A DNA stretch of 64,000 nt from Haematococcus lacustris (Eukaryota; Chlorophyta; Chlorophyceae; Chlamydomonadales; Haematococcaceae). Below the pieces are notes generated by a model. The model was not told where the DNA came from. It made no database searches and saw nothing but the letters and a program-made list of their open reading frames with translations. Made by a program: the position numbers and the translations under genes. The DNA lies in the NCBI GenBank assembly GCA_030144725.1, contig JASKMD010000017.1, positions 52,501-116,500 of the forward strand, read 5' to 3'. Shown in pieces: positions 41,686-53,700 of the stretch. Positions within the stretch are counted from its first letter, which is position 1. The number at the start of each line of letters is the position of its first letter.

Positions 41686-44600
41686 CTATTCCCAGAAGAA
41701 TGGCCCCATGGCCCCATCCCGCATGGCAGCGTGTTGTGTGGTAGCGTTGTCTAGCTGTTCGGCCCATCTCGAGTCAGCACAGTACTTGATTTCCAGCAGG
41801 GTGACGTGTTTGGTTGACTCGTTCGATCCCTGCTTCCTTTTCTTCGTGCTGTTGATCATGATGATGTCCGGGCGGGTGGTCGTGTTGGTGTCCCTGGCTG
41901 AGAGGCTCAGGTCTTCTAGAGCCTTGCGTAGCGTGGCGCTGGGTAGGTCGATGCCTTCTGTCTCGCCTCGTTCGTGGCTGCCGATGTCCGCGAACTTGAT
42001 GCACCCTCCTTGGGCTCCCTTGCTAATAGCTTTCATGATTAGGCGCCCCGCCCCGTTGTGTCGTTCCTGTACTAGAGCTGCGGTGCGGCTGCAGCCCGAG
42101 AGTAGGTGTGTCGCGCTGTCGGCCTCCCCGCATAGCGGGCACCGGTCATCCGCCGCCTTTCCCCAGCGCATTGCCAGTTTCTGGTTGTAGAGCCCGCCCG
42201 TCCGATAGAGTAGGGCGGTCCTCTGAGCCTCTGTTGGAATGCCCGCGTCGGTCATCACTCTTTCGCAGGAGCCTTTCGCCGCTACCTTGGTGATTTCCCG
42301 TGACATCTGGTAGTAAATGCTCTCTTGGTTGGCGAGGCCGAGTTTGTGTTTGTTGCTCATGTGCGCGCGTACACTGTGGCGGCAGTCCGGCAGCGGGGTG
42401 GTGACGTTGAGTTCGCTTGTTGTGCTCAGCCACGCGTGTTGCTCGGTGTGCCTGGGCGGGCAGGGGCCCCGCGTTGTGGCTTGCTCTGGGTGCCTCGCTG
42501 CGTGCTTGGCCAGTGCATCAGCTCCCTCGTTTCCGATGATGCCGGAGTGGGCGCGGACTTTGAAGAAGTGTACCGTGTCCTGGCTGTTAGTCAGAATAGT
42601 GGCTATCTCTGCCAGTATGTCTTTGTGGCGGTGCGTGCGGAGCGACATCGGGTTGGCGAGCGCCCTGCGTATCTGGTAGAGTGAGCAGAGGCTGTCGGTT
42701 GGCTCCCGCCTGCAGCGCTGAGAGAATAGCTATGTGCTCTGCTCTATTAATGGTGGTGTCGCTGGCCGGTGTGTATACGCCTGCTCCCACTGATGCTCCC
42801 TCGGTGCCTTTGATGCAGCTTCCGTCCGTGTATGTCACCTTCTTCCACTCTGGTATGGCTCTGTGTGTGTGGGTGGTGGGCTGGAAGGCAGGCTGGTTAG
42901 TTTGGCGTGTATGCCCCGTGGAGGGGAGCTCATGGTCTGCTGGTAGGCCTCGGTGTTTGTGGTGGCCGCTTGGCAGCGGGGTGGGCTGATTATGTTGTGA
43001 GGGCTTTGCCAGGGCCGGATGTGTCCTTAGTCGTGGGTAGAGTGCAGTGGCTGTGTTGGCCAGCCAGCCCTGTGGGTTCCCATGTGTGACGAGCTGTTGC
43101 CCAGCCCGGTTCCAAACGATGTAGGTGATGAGCTTGGCATGCTTGTCAGACTTGGCGGGTGCGTTGGGTCTGTTGAGAGGAATGGTGGCTATGTGTTGGC
43201 AGTACTCTGGGTAGCTTCTCAGCATGTCTATGTGTTTGGGGTACGAGATGCCTTTCTTGCCAGGAATGAGCAGGATGGTGGCCATAGCCTCCTCTTGTGT
43301 GGCAGAGTGTATGGCATGTCTGATGCATTTCATGGCTATGGCATCCTCTGCTGGTACGTTCCATGTGGAGAGCCCTGTGTGTCTGACAAGGAGACAGTTG
43401 TGGTGTGCCCCATAGGCTGTGTCGTTGATGTCTGGGCTCCAGTATGTTGTGGTTTCAGCCCTGACTGTGAGTGGGTTAGCCCATCTCTGGACCGTGCTGG
43501 GGAAGTGGTGAGTGGTATAGAGGGTAGAGATGGCTTGGTCTTGTGCTGCTTGTATGGGTTGTGGGGTGTTTTGTGTGTCATGCCTTCGTAAGAGGGCTAC
43601 CAACTCGGTGGCATGATCCCTTGGGTGTGGGGTGTGTTGCACCCAAGTGGCGAGGTCTTGCTGTTTGGTTTTGGTGATCAGGCCCACTGTGCGCCCTGCC
43701 TCGTCGTGGGCTATCACATGTGTGGGGAGGCTGTATTGGGGCAGGGTGGGTCCCTGGCTCCCTTCACTCGTGGCTGGTGTGATGATGTGGGCGTGTTGCT
43801 GGATGGTGGTTTCGCATCTCCCCGTTCCTACGATGTCAGTCTGCGGGTTGATGGGCGAGACTTGGAAGATGGCCTTTGAGTGCAGGTCGATACAGCGGGG
43901 CAGCCATGTGTGGGGGTCGGGTAGGCCCTGCCGGGTGTGACCTGGGAGGCCCGCGTCGGGTGGTGGGCGTCCCGTCCCTTGCCTCCTATTGTTCTCCGCG
44001 TCGTACTCCTTTTGCTTGGCGGTGTAGTCTATGTGCGCTTGGATGAGCGCCTTGGGTTCGGTTGTGGGGTGCCAGTGGACCTGCAGCAGGTCAGTTGCCG
44101 CTGATTGTTTTATGTCGCATTTGAGGTCGTCCGAGCCGTGTGCACAGACGGGGCAAAGCCAATGGTTATTGGCAGTCTTCCCAGCTAGGCCTGTCTGAGC
44201 TAGGCAGGCTGGGTGATAGGCTCTCATGCAGCTGTTGCACATTGGGCTATCCCCTATAGGTTCCCAACATAGTTCGCATGTGCAGGCGTGTTTGGCATCT
44301 GCTCTGCTGATGTCTTCTGTGTGCATGGGCGTATAGCCTTCTTCCTTGCACATCGGGAGTGCCCATTTCTCTATAATGGTGGGTCTCCAGTGCACGTTGT
44401 AATAGCTTTCTTTGTTTATGCCATTCCAGTGCCATCCATCAATCTTAGTAATGGACTCCTGGTGGTCATACATGGCCGCTAACGTGATCCCCAGTTCCTT
44501 GGCGTTGCGTTCGCACGCCGCATTGACTTTCCAGCTAGAGAGGCTTTCTAGGGTCATGATGGGTATGTGTATCACTGCTTCTGGTATGGTCTGGGTGTGT

Positions 44601-45136
44601 CTATCATCTGCTTGTCTCTTGTTGCCTATCATGGGCGGTGGCTTAGGTTGTGGGGTCATGGGTGGTGGATTGAGGGCTTTGTTCCTAAGCCTAGAGCTGC
44701 GCCGTCGGGTGTCGTCGGGTTGATGGGCACATTCCGCAGTGGGTTCCTGTGCGGGTGGCTGTGTGGGTGGCTGTTTGGCTACCGCGTAGGACCTGATGTC
44801 AGCGTAGCGGTGTTTACTGTCCTCCTCGGCTACGATGGGTGCGAGTTCTGTCAGGCCCGCGGCCCAATGCTTGATCTTTCTTTGTGCAGCGGGCAGGTTT
44901 GAGGTGGTGTCGCGTTTGTCTGCAATGGCTTTCGCTTCTATCGCGTTCGGGCACTTATCCCGGGACGCCATGGCCGCTAGCTTGTTGAGGGCGATGTAGT
45001 GTTTTTGCTTGACCTTGTTGCCGAAGCGGTCCTTCAGCATCTTTCCCGATATGATGTATGTGTCGTCGGCAATGGCTTGTTGGAGCTCGGAAGCATGCTT
45101 GATACCTCTCGCTCTTATATAGCTCTTGAGGCATGT
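41686..45136 (-). pseudogene. Dualen ORF, C-terminal part: PHD finger, RNase H, CCHC, RLE
   Basis: Minus-strand frames 45131-42680 and 42650-41686, joined by a one-step frameshift near 42680. Order: a Pro/Arg-rich linker; a C4HC3 PHD-type finger (CELCWEPIGDSPMCNSC..HPAC..CPVC, 44138-44292); RNase H beginning VTYTDGS (about 42830) with AEHIAIL and, after the frameshift, FFKVRAHSGI-GNE-AD; a zinc motif CPLCGEADSATHLLSGC (42091-42147); and RPDIIMI..TLLEIKYC (41783-41875), a PD..(D/E)xK restriction-like nuclease core. The RLE is expected to nick target DNA and RNase H to remove template RNA. The chromovirus interrupts its upstream side at 45137. Confidence 0.85.
45132..45136. repeat. Chromovirus target duplication, left copy
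   Basis: CATGT, identical to 51494-51498. Confidence 0.9.
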
Positions 45137-45411
45137 TGTAACGTGCGGAACCACGCTATAAGCCGAGCGATCGTCTTGCGTGTTGCGAGGAAAACTGCCA
45201 TGGAGCGGAGTTACAGAGAACCTCGTGAGAGGGCTAGGGCTTAGAACGGGGCCCCCTGGAATCGAACCAGTTGTCCTCACAGCAGAGCTGCTAGGCTTTA
45301 ACCTGCCCTACTCACTCGGTAAAAGTAATGCGCCCACCTGCGCCCGCCATAGGCAGTACACCAGGTGTCGCGGGCAAAGGGGAACGGTGTCGCTCGAGGC
45401 TCGCCGTTACA
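45137..45411 (-). repeat. Chromovirus 3' LTR
   Basis: 275 bp, TGTAACG..CGTTACA, identical by eye to 51219-51493. On the element's sense strand it contains CTGGTTCGATTCCAG, which looks like a tRNA T-arm/B box. Confidence 0.93.
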
Positions 45412-45641
45412 TTCACCCCCCCCAGAAGAGGTCCGTTCCGCCCAAGGAGATCCAAGGACTCGCAGCCGATACTGCTTGTTTGGGCTAGTGTGAACCATGA
45501 TTGGTTAACACACATGATAGCCAGGAGCATGATAGCTCAGGTGCAAGAATGCAACCATCCAGCCAGAAGGCTGCTCACACACATAGCACAACCCATAGCA
45601 CACCACAGCACCGTAGCAGGAACACCAATCAGGCTGGGTCT

Positions 45642-47416
45642 TCACTTGAGACAGTGGATGGCATTGTACTCAGCCAGAAGCTTGTCACAGCCAGTCAGGT
45701 TGGCTCGTGGCTCCCAGGTATTGAAGGAGGCGTCATAGCCCTCCCACTGGACCAGGAACTCTCCAGCCTTTCCTGCACGGACGTATCTGTGGTCAAGCAG
45801 ACGCTCAACATAGTACACAGGAGTCTCATCCATCCATTCCACAGGAGGAGGCATGATGCCCACGTCACTGCCAGAGTACTTCTTGAGCAGTGACACATGG
45901 AAGACAGGGTGCAGCCTGCTCATGTTGGCAGGCAGAGTGAGTCTGTAGGCATTGGCATTGATCTTAGCCTCGACCACGAAGGGTCCCACATAACGTGGCA
46001 CAAACTTGCGGACCTTGCCTGTCTTAATGCGCAGGTTCCTGGTGCTCAGCAAGACCTGTGCACCCACCTCAAACTCCACGTCTTTCAGACCAGTGTCAGC
46101 ATGACGCTTGTACCTGGCCTGAGCATCAGCCATGTGTCGCCTTGCATGGGCAACACCTTCTTTCCACCAAGTGGCACAGGCATGGGCAGAGGGACAGCGG
46201 CCGCCATCAGGCAGGTCACGCAGCCCAGGAGTGACAGGGCTCTGGCCTGTGTTGAGGAAGAAGGGCGTGGAGTGTATAGACTCCTGCCATGCGTTGTTGA
46301 CAGCAAACTCAGCCAAGGCAAGGTGATCAGGCCAGTCAGCCTGAGTGGGAGAGATGTAATGACGAAGCATTTCCTCAAGTACACATTTGTACCTCTCAGT
46401 CTGGCCATCACTCTGTGGCCTGTAGGCAGTAGACATATTAGTCTTCATACCCAGCAGCTTTTAACAGCATGCCAGAACTTATTATTAAAGTGTGCACCAC
46501 GATCGGTGAGTACTTCGGCCGGAAGACCGTGTAACCTGAATACATTGTTAATGAACAGCCGGGTGAAGGCCATGGCATTCATAGCCTCCTTGCAGGGCAC
46601 AAAGTGCACCATTTTGCTCAGGCGGTCAACAATGACACAGATGGCATCATAGCCATGGGTCCCAGTAGGCAGCTTGGTCACAAGGTCCATAGACACATGT
46701 TCCCACCGATACCCTGGGACTGTCAGGGGTCTCAACAGACCACCTGGCTTAGAGTTGGAGGACTTATCGCGTTGACACGCATCACATGTCCCAACATAGT
46801 CCCTCACATCAGCACGCACAGTGTTCCACCAGAATACACGTGTGACACGCTCTAGGGTTTTGGTCATTCCCACATGGCCAGCATAGGCAGCATCATGCAT
46901 CTCGTGCAGAATGTGCTCACGCAGTTCAGGCACATTGGGGACCACCACTAAGTCCTTACCAGAGATCCGCCAGAGACCATCGGTGTCCTGGTACATTCCA
47001 GAATGATCAGCTGCGGCAGCAAACGCAGGGTCCTGCTGGTATCCAAGGGTCAGTTGATCAGAAAGTCCCATAGGAGCAGCTGGAGCCGCAGGATACTGCG
47101 CTGTCTCAGTCTGTGTAACAGGGGTCTCAGACCCTATCGGGTCCAACATGGCTTCAACACACGTGGTATCTTTCACAAATTGTGACAGAGCAAGGGGGGA
47201 TTTCGCAACAATGGCAGCCGGGGCAGCGGCACGATGGCCAGCCTCACGAGCTCCCCCCCCCTCCAAAGAAAGCTTGGCCTGCCTCCTGGTGGTGACAGCA
47301 CACACCGAGACACTTTCTGGAGAATCGTGCACAATCCGGGACAAAGGGTCTGCAAGGTTCACAGTGCCGGCAATATGCACAAGACTGTATGAGAACCTGC
47401 TCATGAACTCCATCAC
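45642..47416 (-). pseudogene. Chromovirus RNase H end, integrase and chromodomain
   Basis: Two minus-strand frames, 46445-47416 and 45642-46448, separated by a one-base shift near 46446. The first begins with the end of RNase H (ADPLSR), then the integrase H2C2 finger (HDAAYAGHVGMTKTL..CDACQ), the first Asp (MDLVTKLP) and second Asp (VLTDRGAHF). The second has STAYRPQSDGQTERYK with the catalytic Glu and ends in a chromodomain (VERLLDHRYV..FLVQWEGYDASFNTWEP). The frame ends in TGA at about 45642. Integrase inserts the cDNA. Chromodomains bind methylated histone tails in other chromoviruses, so targeting to heterochromatin is inferred. Confidence 0.9.
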
Positions 47417-49823
47417 CTGGCCTGGCGCCTATATTGCACTTTCTGGGTAGGCAAGGCAACCAAAGGCTGGTGATCGGTGAATAGAGTGAATGGCACGCCC
47501 TCTAAATAGCAGCGCCATTCTTTGCATGCTGTGACTAAGGAGAGGAACTCCTGTTCACCAGTTGTGTAGTTGATCTCAGCAGGTGACAGCTTGCGGCTTA
47601 AATAGGCCAGTGGATAGCCATCCTGCATGAGGACTGCACCCAGTCCCTGAAGGGACGCATCACAGTAAACCTGGAACGGTTTGGTGTGACCGGGTAGTCT
47701 CAGCATGGGTACTGCAGCGATGGCAGCTTTGAGAGCATTGAATGCTGTCAAGGGTACCTCAGGCCAGTCATGCCATGGAAAGGACAGACCGCCTTTACCA
47801 CAAAGATTTGTGAGAGGTGCAGCAATATTGCTGAAATTACAGACAAACTTGCGCACATAATTTGCAGCGCCAAGGAATGACTGTAAGCCCTGGAGGGACT
47901 GGGGAATAGGCCAGTTAGCTATTGTTGAGACCTTATCAGGATCTACAGCAATGCCTCCAGAGGTGACCAGATGGCCTAAGAATTTAAGTGTATAACGCAT
48001 AAACTCACATTTAGATAGTTTAGCATACAACTTATTCTTACGCAGCAGTTCAAAGACTTGCTTGAGGTGCAGCAGGTGATCCTGAACTGACCTAGACATT
48101 ACAAGGATGTCATCCAGATACACCAAGGCACACTCACTCCTACAATTTAGTCCCTGCGTTTGTCCCTGCGTTCTACCGACCTTGTCCGATCGGGCTGAAA
48201 ATTTGATAGATGGCAGTTTTCAAAAAATAAAACATATTTTGCAAGAAAAATATTTGGAAAAATTCAAAAGCTGTTGCGCTGTGGCCCGCAACCTATCCCT
48301 GCACTTATCCCTGCACCTACGCCCCAGGGCCACAGCGCAGCCGCCTTAGATTTTTTCAAAATATTTTTACTGAAAAATATGTTTTATTTTCTGCAAACTA
48401 CCATCTATCAAAATTTCAGCCCGATCGGACAAGGTCGGTAGAACGCAGGGACAAACGCAGGGACTAAATTGTAGGAGTGCTTACCCAGCACAGTAGCAAA
48501 GGCGTCGTTCATGACCCGTTGAAATGTAGCTGGAGCGTTGGTTAGTCCAAAGCACAACACCTTGAACTGAAAGTGACCTTCAGGTGTACGGAAGGCCGTT
48601 TTAGGCACATCCTCAGGAGTGATCCTGATCTGGTGGTAACCAGCCTGCAGGTCTAGGGAAGAGAAGACTTTGCAGCCAGACAGCTTGTCAAACAAGTCAT
48701 CAATGCGAGGCAGTGGATACTGGTGACGCAGTGTGATCTTGTTGAGCTGCCTATAGTCTATACACATTCTCAGTTCACCTGACTTCTTCTGAACAAACAG
48801 GACAGGAGCTGCATAAGGAGAAGAGCTTGGCTCAATCATACCTTTAGCCAGGAGGTCCTGTATCTGTTGCTTCAGCTCGTCATGCTCAGGCTTGCTTAGC
48901 CTGTACATGGGAGTTGCTGGAGGGCGGTTACCAGGCTCCAGGGGTATTGTATGACCCACTGGGCGCTCTGGTGGCAAGCCAGTGAGAGGTGTGAACACAT
49001 CACTGTATTCTGCCAGCAGAGAATCCAACTGAGCTTTGATAGCATCAGGGAGACCATGAGGGGTTACCTCAGGTTCAGGTGTGGCAGAGCCATCAGGGCT
49101 GATAACAGCCACAACGGCACGACCGCCTTTCCTTAACCACCTTGCTGCTACCTTGGCAGTTGCCATTGGTACAGTTGCCTTCATGGCACTGATAAGGAAA
49201 GCAGGTGGAGGAGTGACCATGGGTTGCTTGATAGCAGGGACTACTGCAGGAGGTACTGCAGAGTGACATGGTAACTGCACAGCAGTTTCACCTGGGCGAG
49301 CTAAAGACAAAGTCTTATGCTCATATGACAGTGTAGCCTGATTGGCAAACAACCAATCATCACCCAGTAGCACGTCATACCCCTTTACAAACTGGGGCAT
49401 GACCGTCAGTTTGCATCTTGCCTCATGACCTGGCAAAGACAATGGCACTGACACAAAACCATTTGCAAGACAAGGAAGCATTGTCTGCCAGTAGCCAAAG
49501 GCATAGTATACCAAGGCGGCTGCATGATGTTTGCTCCTATGACATGCGCTTGTCAGGCCAAAGGCAAAGTCCATGACAAGATGCCATGTTTGCAAAAACC
49601 ACGTGTGCTCAATGGCATAGCGGTGTACAACTATGTTGTCAGCCACAACTATAGTAGCAAGTGTGTACAACATGACACCATGTGCATGCACATACCATGA
49701 AGGCATGTCATGATCAAGTGATGCGTGTACATGTGTTTGGATGTCTTTCCCCATAAGGGTTGGACACACAACCATACATAAAATGGATTTAGGACGTAGC
49801 CTACAAGCTTGTTTACAACACAA
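47413..49823 (-). pseudogene. Chromovirus protease remnant and reverse transcriptase/RNase H, split by a MITE
   Basis: Minus-strand frames 48480-49823 and 47413-48126 around the MITE at 48135-48479. The 5' part keeps only the end of the aspartic protease ([12 protein letters not shown]). RT follows: [55 protein letters not shown], then, beyond the MITE, the catalytic YLDD box (VYLDDILVMS) and RNase H (FQVYCDASLQGLGAVLMQ). A frame change near 47415 separates it from the integrase frame. The first roughly 100 residues from 49823 have no recognisable similarity to Gag or protease and are probably not native coding sequence. Confidence 0.88.
48135..48479. mobile_element. 345-bp MITE inside the RT domain, CACTCC termini
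   Basis: Inverted repeats of about 80 bp starting CACTCCTACAATTTAGTCCC, AT-rich interior, flanked by CT at 48133-48134 and 48480-48481 (2-bp duplication). Removing it and one CT restores an uninterrupted frame leading straight into the YLDD box. The CACTNC start and short duplication suggest a CACTA/EnSpm relationship, but this is inference only. Confidence 0.85.
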
Positions 49824-51218
49824 GAGCTCTATCTGAGGTCATCAGAGCAGCTGTAAGTGCATGCTAAACATCAAAGCGTCATGGTGCCAATGGCAAAGTA
49901 TGACAAACGTTTGCATGGTAGACCTGATGATTAGAACAAGCTCATGCATGACAAGATATCCTTGTATGCGAGGAGTGCGCCAAAGCGCAACACATGGGTC
50001 ACATGAAATGGCCGAAGTTGACACTAGGTTCAGGGTGACAAGGACCATGGGTAACCTGATCAGCAGGGTGGGGCATGGCCACCATTGCATGGACCTGAGC
50101 CTAGAAGGCTGTCATGCAACCCATCAGTGGCACAATGGCTCACAATAGGGTTACCTTGAATTGTGCTTTATGACCAGCAAGGTGCCACAGAAGCAAGACG
50201 GCAACGTCTATTAACGCAGTGCCAAGATAAGCACGTATGCATGGTGCAAGCAGATGCTTAGGGCAGAAATGACATTATATGTCATGCCGCACCATGATTA
50301 GGGCTGTCCATGTATAGAACTGCCATAGACGTTGTCATAGGCTGCCATAGAGGTTGCACCATTGGTAATAGGCGTTGCCATAGGCTGCCATAAAGGTTTC
50401 ATAGAGATCATAGACGACCTGTAAGAACACCTGTACTTGGGGCAGCCACATTAGCACGGTGAGTAGAAGGCAAAGGTCAGATATGTACCATAGCCATCAC
50501 CAAGGCCATCAGCAAGGCCATCAGCAAGCCTAAGGGCTTGAGGCTGTCAGCGGCATGTACTAAGAATAGCACAGCTGTAGCATGGCTGGCAGCGATGGCC
50601 AAGCATATGCAAACCTGATACATTCAGGGCTGGCAAAGGACTAGTTGTACGCACATTGAAGTTGTGCACAACAAACACAGATGTGTACAACATGCATAGC
50701 ACGCTGGCAGCGTACCCACAAAGGTAGCTATCTTGTCCATCTGCTTGGATTCACGTTTACGATGTGTTGTCCTTTGTTCGGTCTGAGCCAGAAGCTTAGA
50801 CGCAACCTGCAGCCGCTGAAAAGGACATGCAGGCCAGAAGGACTAGAGGAGGTGCGACAAGCGCTACAGGTTTAGCCTGCCAGAGTGCAATGAAATGCAA
50901 CAAGGCGCAACACTGGACCTGCCACAGGAACCTCATTTCGCGAGAGTAGCCTTGGGAGTAGCAATCGTCGGAGGGCGATATGTGGCAACTACGGACAAAT
51001 CCGTAAAGGGCAACCAGCTTGTCAGGCAGAAACAAGAACGACCACCTGGCCCCGATAATGGTGGGCAGCGTTGGCTATCCGCCTCCACTGTCAGCGTTCT
51101 CCCAAGCCGAAGCTCCACTAGCGTGAAAGCCAAAAGCTCCACTAGCGTGTAAGCCAGAAGTCAGTCGAAGACTGGAGGCATGATGCCCTCGCAAACGCAA
51201 GTCTGGTCGGAAACCATC
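49824..51218. other. Non-gag internal sequence of the chromovirus
   Basis: About 1.4 kb occupying the place of gag. It contains degenerate internal repeats (CATAGACG/GCCATAGAGGTT at 50310-50410, GGCCATCAGCAAG at about 50500, CTCCACTAGCGTG at about 51110-51150). No frame with a recognised domain. It could be replacement sequence picked up during reverse transcription or non-coding leader. Confidence 0.55.
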
Positions 51219-51493
51219 TGTAACGTGCGGAACCACGCTATAAGCCGAGCGATCGTCTTGCGTGTTGCGAGGAAAACTGCCATGGAGCGGAGTTACAGAG
51301 AACCTCGTGAGAGGGCTAGGGCTTAGAACGGGGCCCCCTGGAATCGAACCAGTTGTCCTCACAGCAGAGCTGCTAGGCTTTAACCTGCCCTACTCACTCG
51401 GTAAAAGTAATGCGCCCACCTGCGCCCGCCATAGGCAGTACACCAGGTGTCGCGGGCAAAGGGGAACGGTGTCGCTCGAGGCTCGCCGTTACA
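51219..51493 (-). repeat. Chromovirus 5' LTR
   Basis: 275 bp, identical by eye to 45137-45411. Followed on the sense strand by the primer-binding-like region (51218 downward). Confidence 0.93.
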
Positions 51494-51498
51494 CATGT
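51494..51498. repeat. Chromovirus target duplication, right copy
   Basis: CATGT, as at 45132-45136. Confidence 0.9.
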
Positions 51499-52557
51499 GA
51501 TGCACGCGTTGACTATGTCATGTGGGAGGAGGCTGTTGTCTTGTGTGATGAGCTGCCCAAGTAGTTTGGTTTCCTTAGGATACAATTCTTCTCCTTGGTG
51601 TGTGGCCGTAAGCTGGGCTGTGGTCGCATAGAGGAGTTGCCTGGCGCGTAGGGTGTGCTGCAGCATATTGAGCATGCGGTGTCCGTGCTTGGCAGCTTGA
51701 GCGTAGAGCCAAGTGATCTGCTTGTGGAGCATGCTCCTGGTTATGTGGCCATGTGTGTCATCCGCAGACTGGAGGCTGTGTATGAGGGCCGTGGTGTTCC
51801 TTGCATGGTACTCCTGGGCTGTGGAGCTGATGCCTAGGCCGAGCTTGTCTATGTCTTCCCTGACGACGGCGTTAGTTGTGCCTAACGGTAGCCTCAGCTT
51901 TTTCTTGACACATTGGTTGACTGCTCTGTCGTATAGGTCTAGGTCTCCTGGAGTGCACGGGACTACGCAGAAGCTGTAGGCCAGGCTGGGAATGATGGCT
52001 GTCTTGATGATGTGGATGGCTTGTCTGGCGCTGGCAAAGGAGCGCCGTAGTCTCTCCAGCTTTTGTTTAAGTTGTGCCGCCATGGCTATGTGTTGTGGTT
52101 TCCAATTGAGTGTCATGGTGAGCAGGACTCCTAGGTAGGCGAAGGGTGCGGTCGGGGGGAGGTAGGTGACCGGCTTTCCTTGCAGCTGCACGTGTTGCAG
52201 TTCTCTGCGGGCTTGCTTCTCCGCGTCCGCTAGTGTGCTGCACCTGCCGGACTGGTGTGCCTTGTGGAGTGCGGCTGTGGCGAGGTTTTTGCTGTGTGAT
52301 ATGGTGAGGTGGCCCCAATCGGAGTAGGCGGAGAGCTTGTCGGCCTGGCAGCGTAGATTGCTGATCGAGTTGCATAGGATAGCGATGTCATCTGCGTAGT
52401 CGATGCTGCCGATTGTAAACCGCCCGGCGCTGTCGGTTGTGTCGGATGAGAATTTGTACCCCCGCGCTCCTACTTGGAGCCAGCGCAGGAGGGGTTCGAT
52501 ATAGATGAGGAACAGGAAGGGTGAGAGCGAGTCTCCCTGGATGGTGCCCCGGTCGAC
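51499..52557 (-). pseudogene. Dualen ORF, RT central and C-terminal segment
   Basis: Minus-strand frame starting RGTIQGDSLSPFLFLIYIEP (RT block with the QGDxLSPxLF signature), then IDYADDIAIL with the YADD catalytic box, then the thumb-like region (YLGVLLTMTLNW, AYSFCVVPCTPGDLDLYDRAVN). It continues in frame across the foldback insertion into 56759-58114 and stops at the chromovirus LTR. Intact within the segment. Confidence 0.9.
52551..52557. repeat. Foldback element target duplication, left copy
   Basis: GGTCGAC, identical to 56752-56758. Taking out the element with one copy restores the RT reading frame. Confidence 0.85.
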
Positions 52558-53119
52558 CAATCAAGTCTCCCGGTAAAAGTTCCCCCTATATGGGGGAAAT
52601 TTGTTGGCTGTGGATGGGGGAAGTTTTGAATTGCCCAACTGCGCTACTCGACAAGCACGAGCGACTAGCAACCCACACTACAGCTTGCTGGGCTCCTCCG
52701 CATGCTTTGACGCGCAACCTTGACTGCCCAGAGGTGGTTCCTGGGGGCGGTTACTGCAATCGTTGATGTACGGTCGCAGCGATGCCGACCACAAGCCGTC
52801 CCTTAACACCAGCCGACCCACTCCCGTACACGCAGGAGTTATGACCCCGCGAGGCAAGCGAGGACAACGCACAGCTGAAGGACAGCATGAAAACACGAGA
52901 GGAGCTGAGCTAGGAGCGGGCCAGGCGAGCTACAGGTGAGATGGTTAGGGTAATATCTAGCCACCAGCACATTAGGGGCAGCACTAACAATTCGCCCCTT
53001 GCATTACCCTTGCCATAACTCTGTTGTTGTGTGCCTATACATGCAGGCCATCCACAATAACAGCTCAAGGGGACCCCAACGACTGAGAACGGCAAGACTG
53101 GCCACCCGCCGCCCAGCCC

Positions 53120-53700
53120 CACCCCTCGCTGCCGCAGCCCAGCCCTGCCCCACCCCCTCCCAGCCCTGCTCCACCCCCTCCCAGCCCTGCTCCATCCCCT
53201 CCCAGCCCTGCCCCTTCCCTCCCTGCCCAGCCCTGCCCCACCCCCTTTCAGGCCTGCCCCACCCCAGCCCAGCCCTGCCCCACCCCAGCCCAGCCTTACA
53301 TTGCCCCTTGCCGCCCTAGCTCAGCCCTGCCCGACCCCCTCCCAGCCTTGCGTCGCCCCTTCCCTCCCTGCTTAACCCTGCCACACCCCCTCCCAGCACT
53401 GCCCCACCCCATCCCAGCCCTGCCCCACCCCATCCCAGCCTTGCGTTGCCCCTTCCCTCCCTGCCCAGCACTGCCCCACCCCATCCCAGCCCTGCCCCAC
53501 CCCATCCCAGCCTTGCGTTGCCCCTTCCCTCCCTGCCCAGCACTGCCCCACCCCATCCCAGCCCTGCCCCACCCCATCCCAGCCTTGCGTCGCCCCTCCC
53601 TGCCCTGCCTTGCCCTGCCTTGCCCTGCCCTGCCCTGCCCTGCCCTGCCCTGCCCTGCCCTGCCCTGCCCTGCCCTGCCCTGCCCTGCCCTGCCCTGCCT
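53120..53700. repeat. Minisatellite in the left foldback arm
   Basis: CCCAGCCCTGCCCCACCCC units ending in about 15 copies of CCCTG (53605-53700). The complement forms the right arm at 55575-56170. Frames here are artefacts. Confidence 0.9.

Larger units (their letters stand above)
45137..51493 (-). mobile_element. Gag-less chromovirus (Ty3/gypsy) with identical LTRs
   Basis: A 6357-bp element on the minus strand: 275-bp LTRs (45137-45411 and 51219-51493) identical by eye, 5-bp duplication CATGT, a G-rich polypurine-like tract (GGGGGGGGTGAA, minus strand) just before the 3' LTR, and a primer-binding-like GATGGTTTCCGACC inside the 5' LTR. Pol is recognisable from 45642 to about 49500 (end of protease, RT, RNase H, integrase, chromodomain) but has frameshifts near 47415 and 46446 and a MITE in RT. 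From 49570 to 51218, where gag and most of protease should be, no gag-like sequence is seen. Inserted in the Dualen ORF. Confidence 0.92.

Noticed and set aside
42681..45244. Plus-strand frames of 60-169 residues over 42681-45244
   Set aside because: They are antisense to the well-supported Dualen ORF.
45220..45345. Complete tRNA inside the LTR
   Set aside because: Only a T-arm-like hairpin is present; the rest of the cloverleaf does not form.
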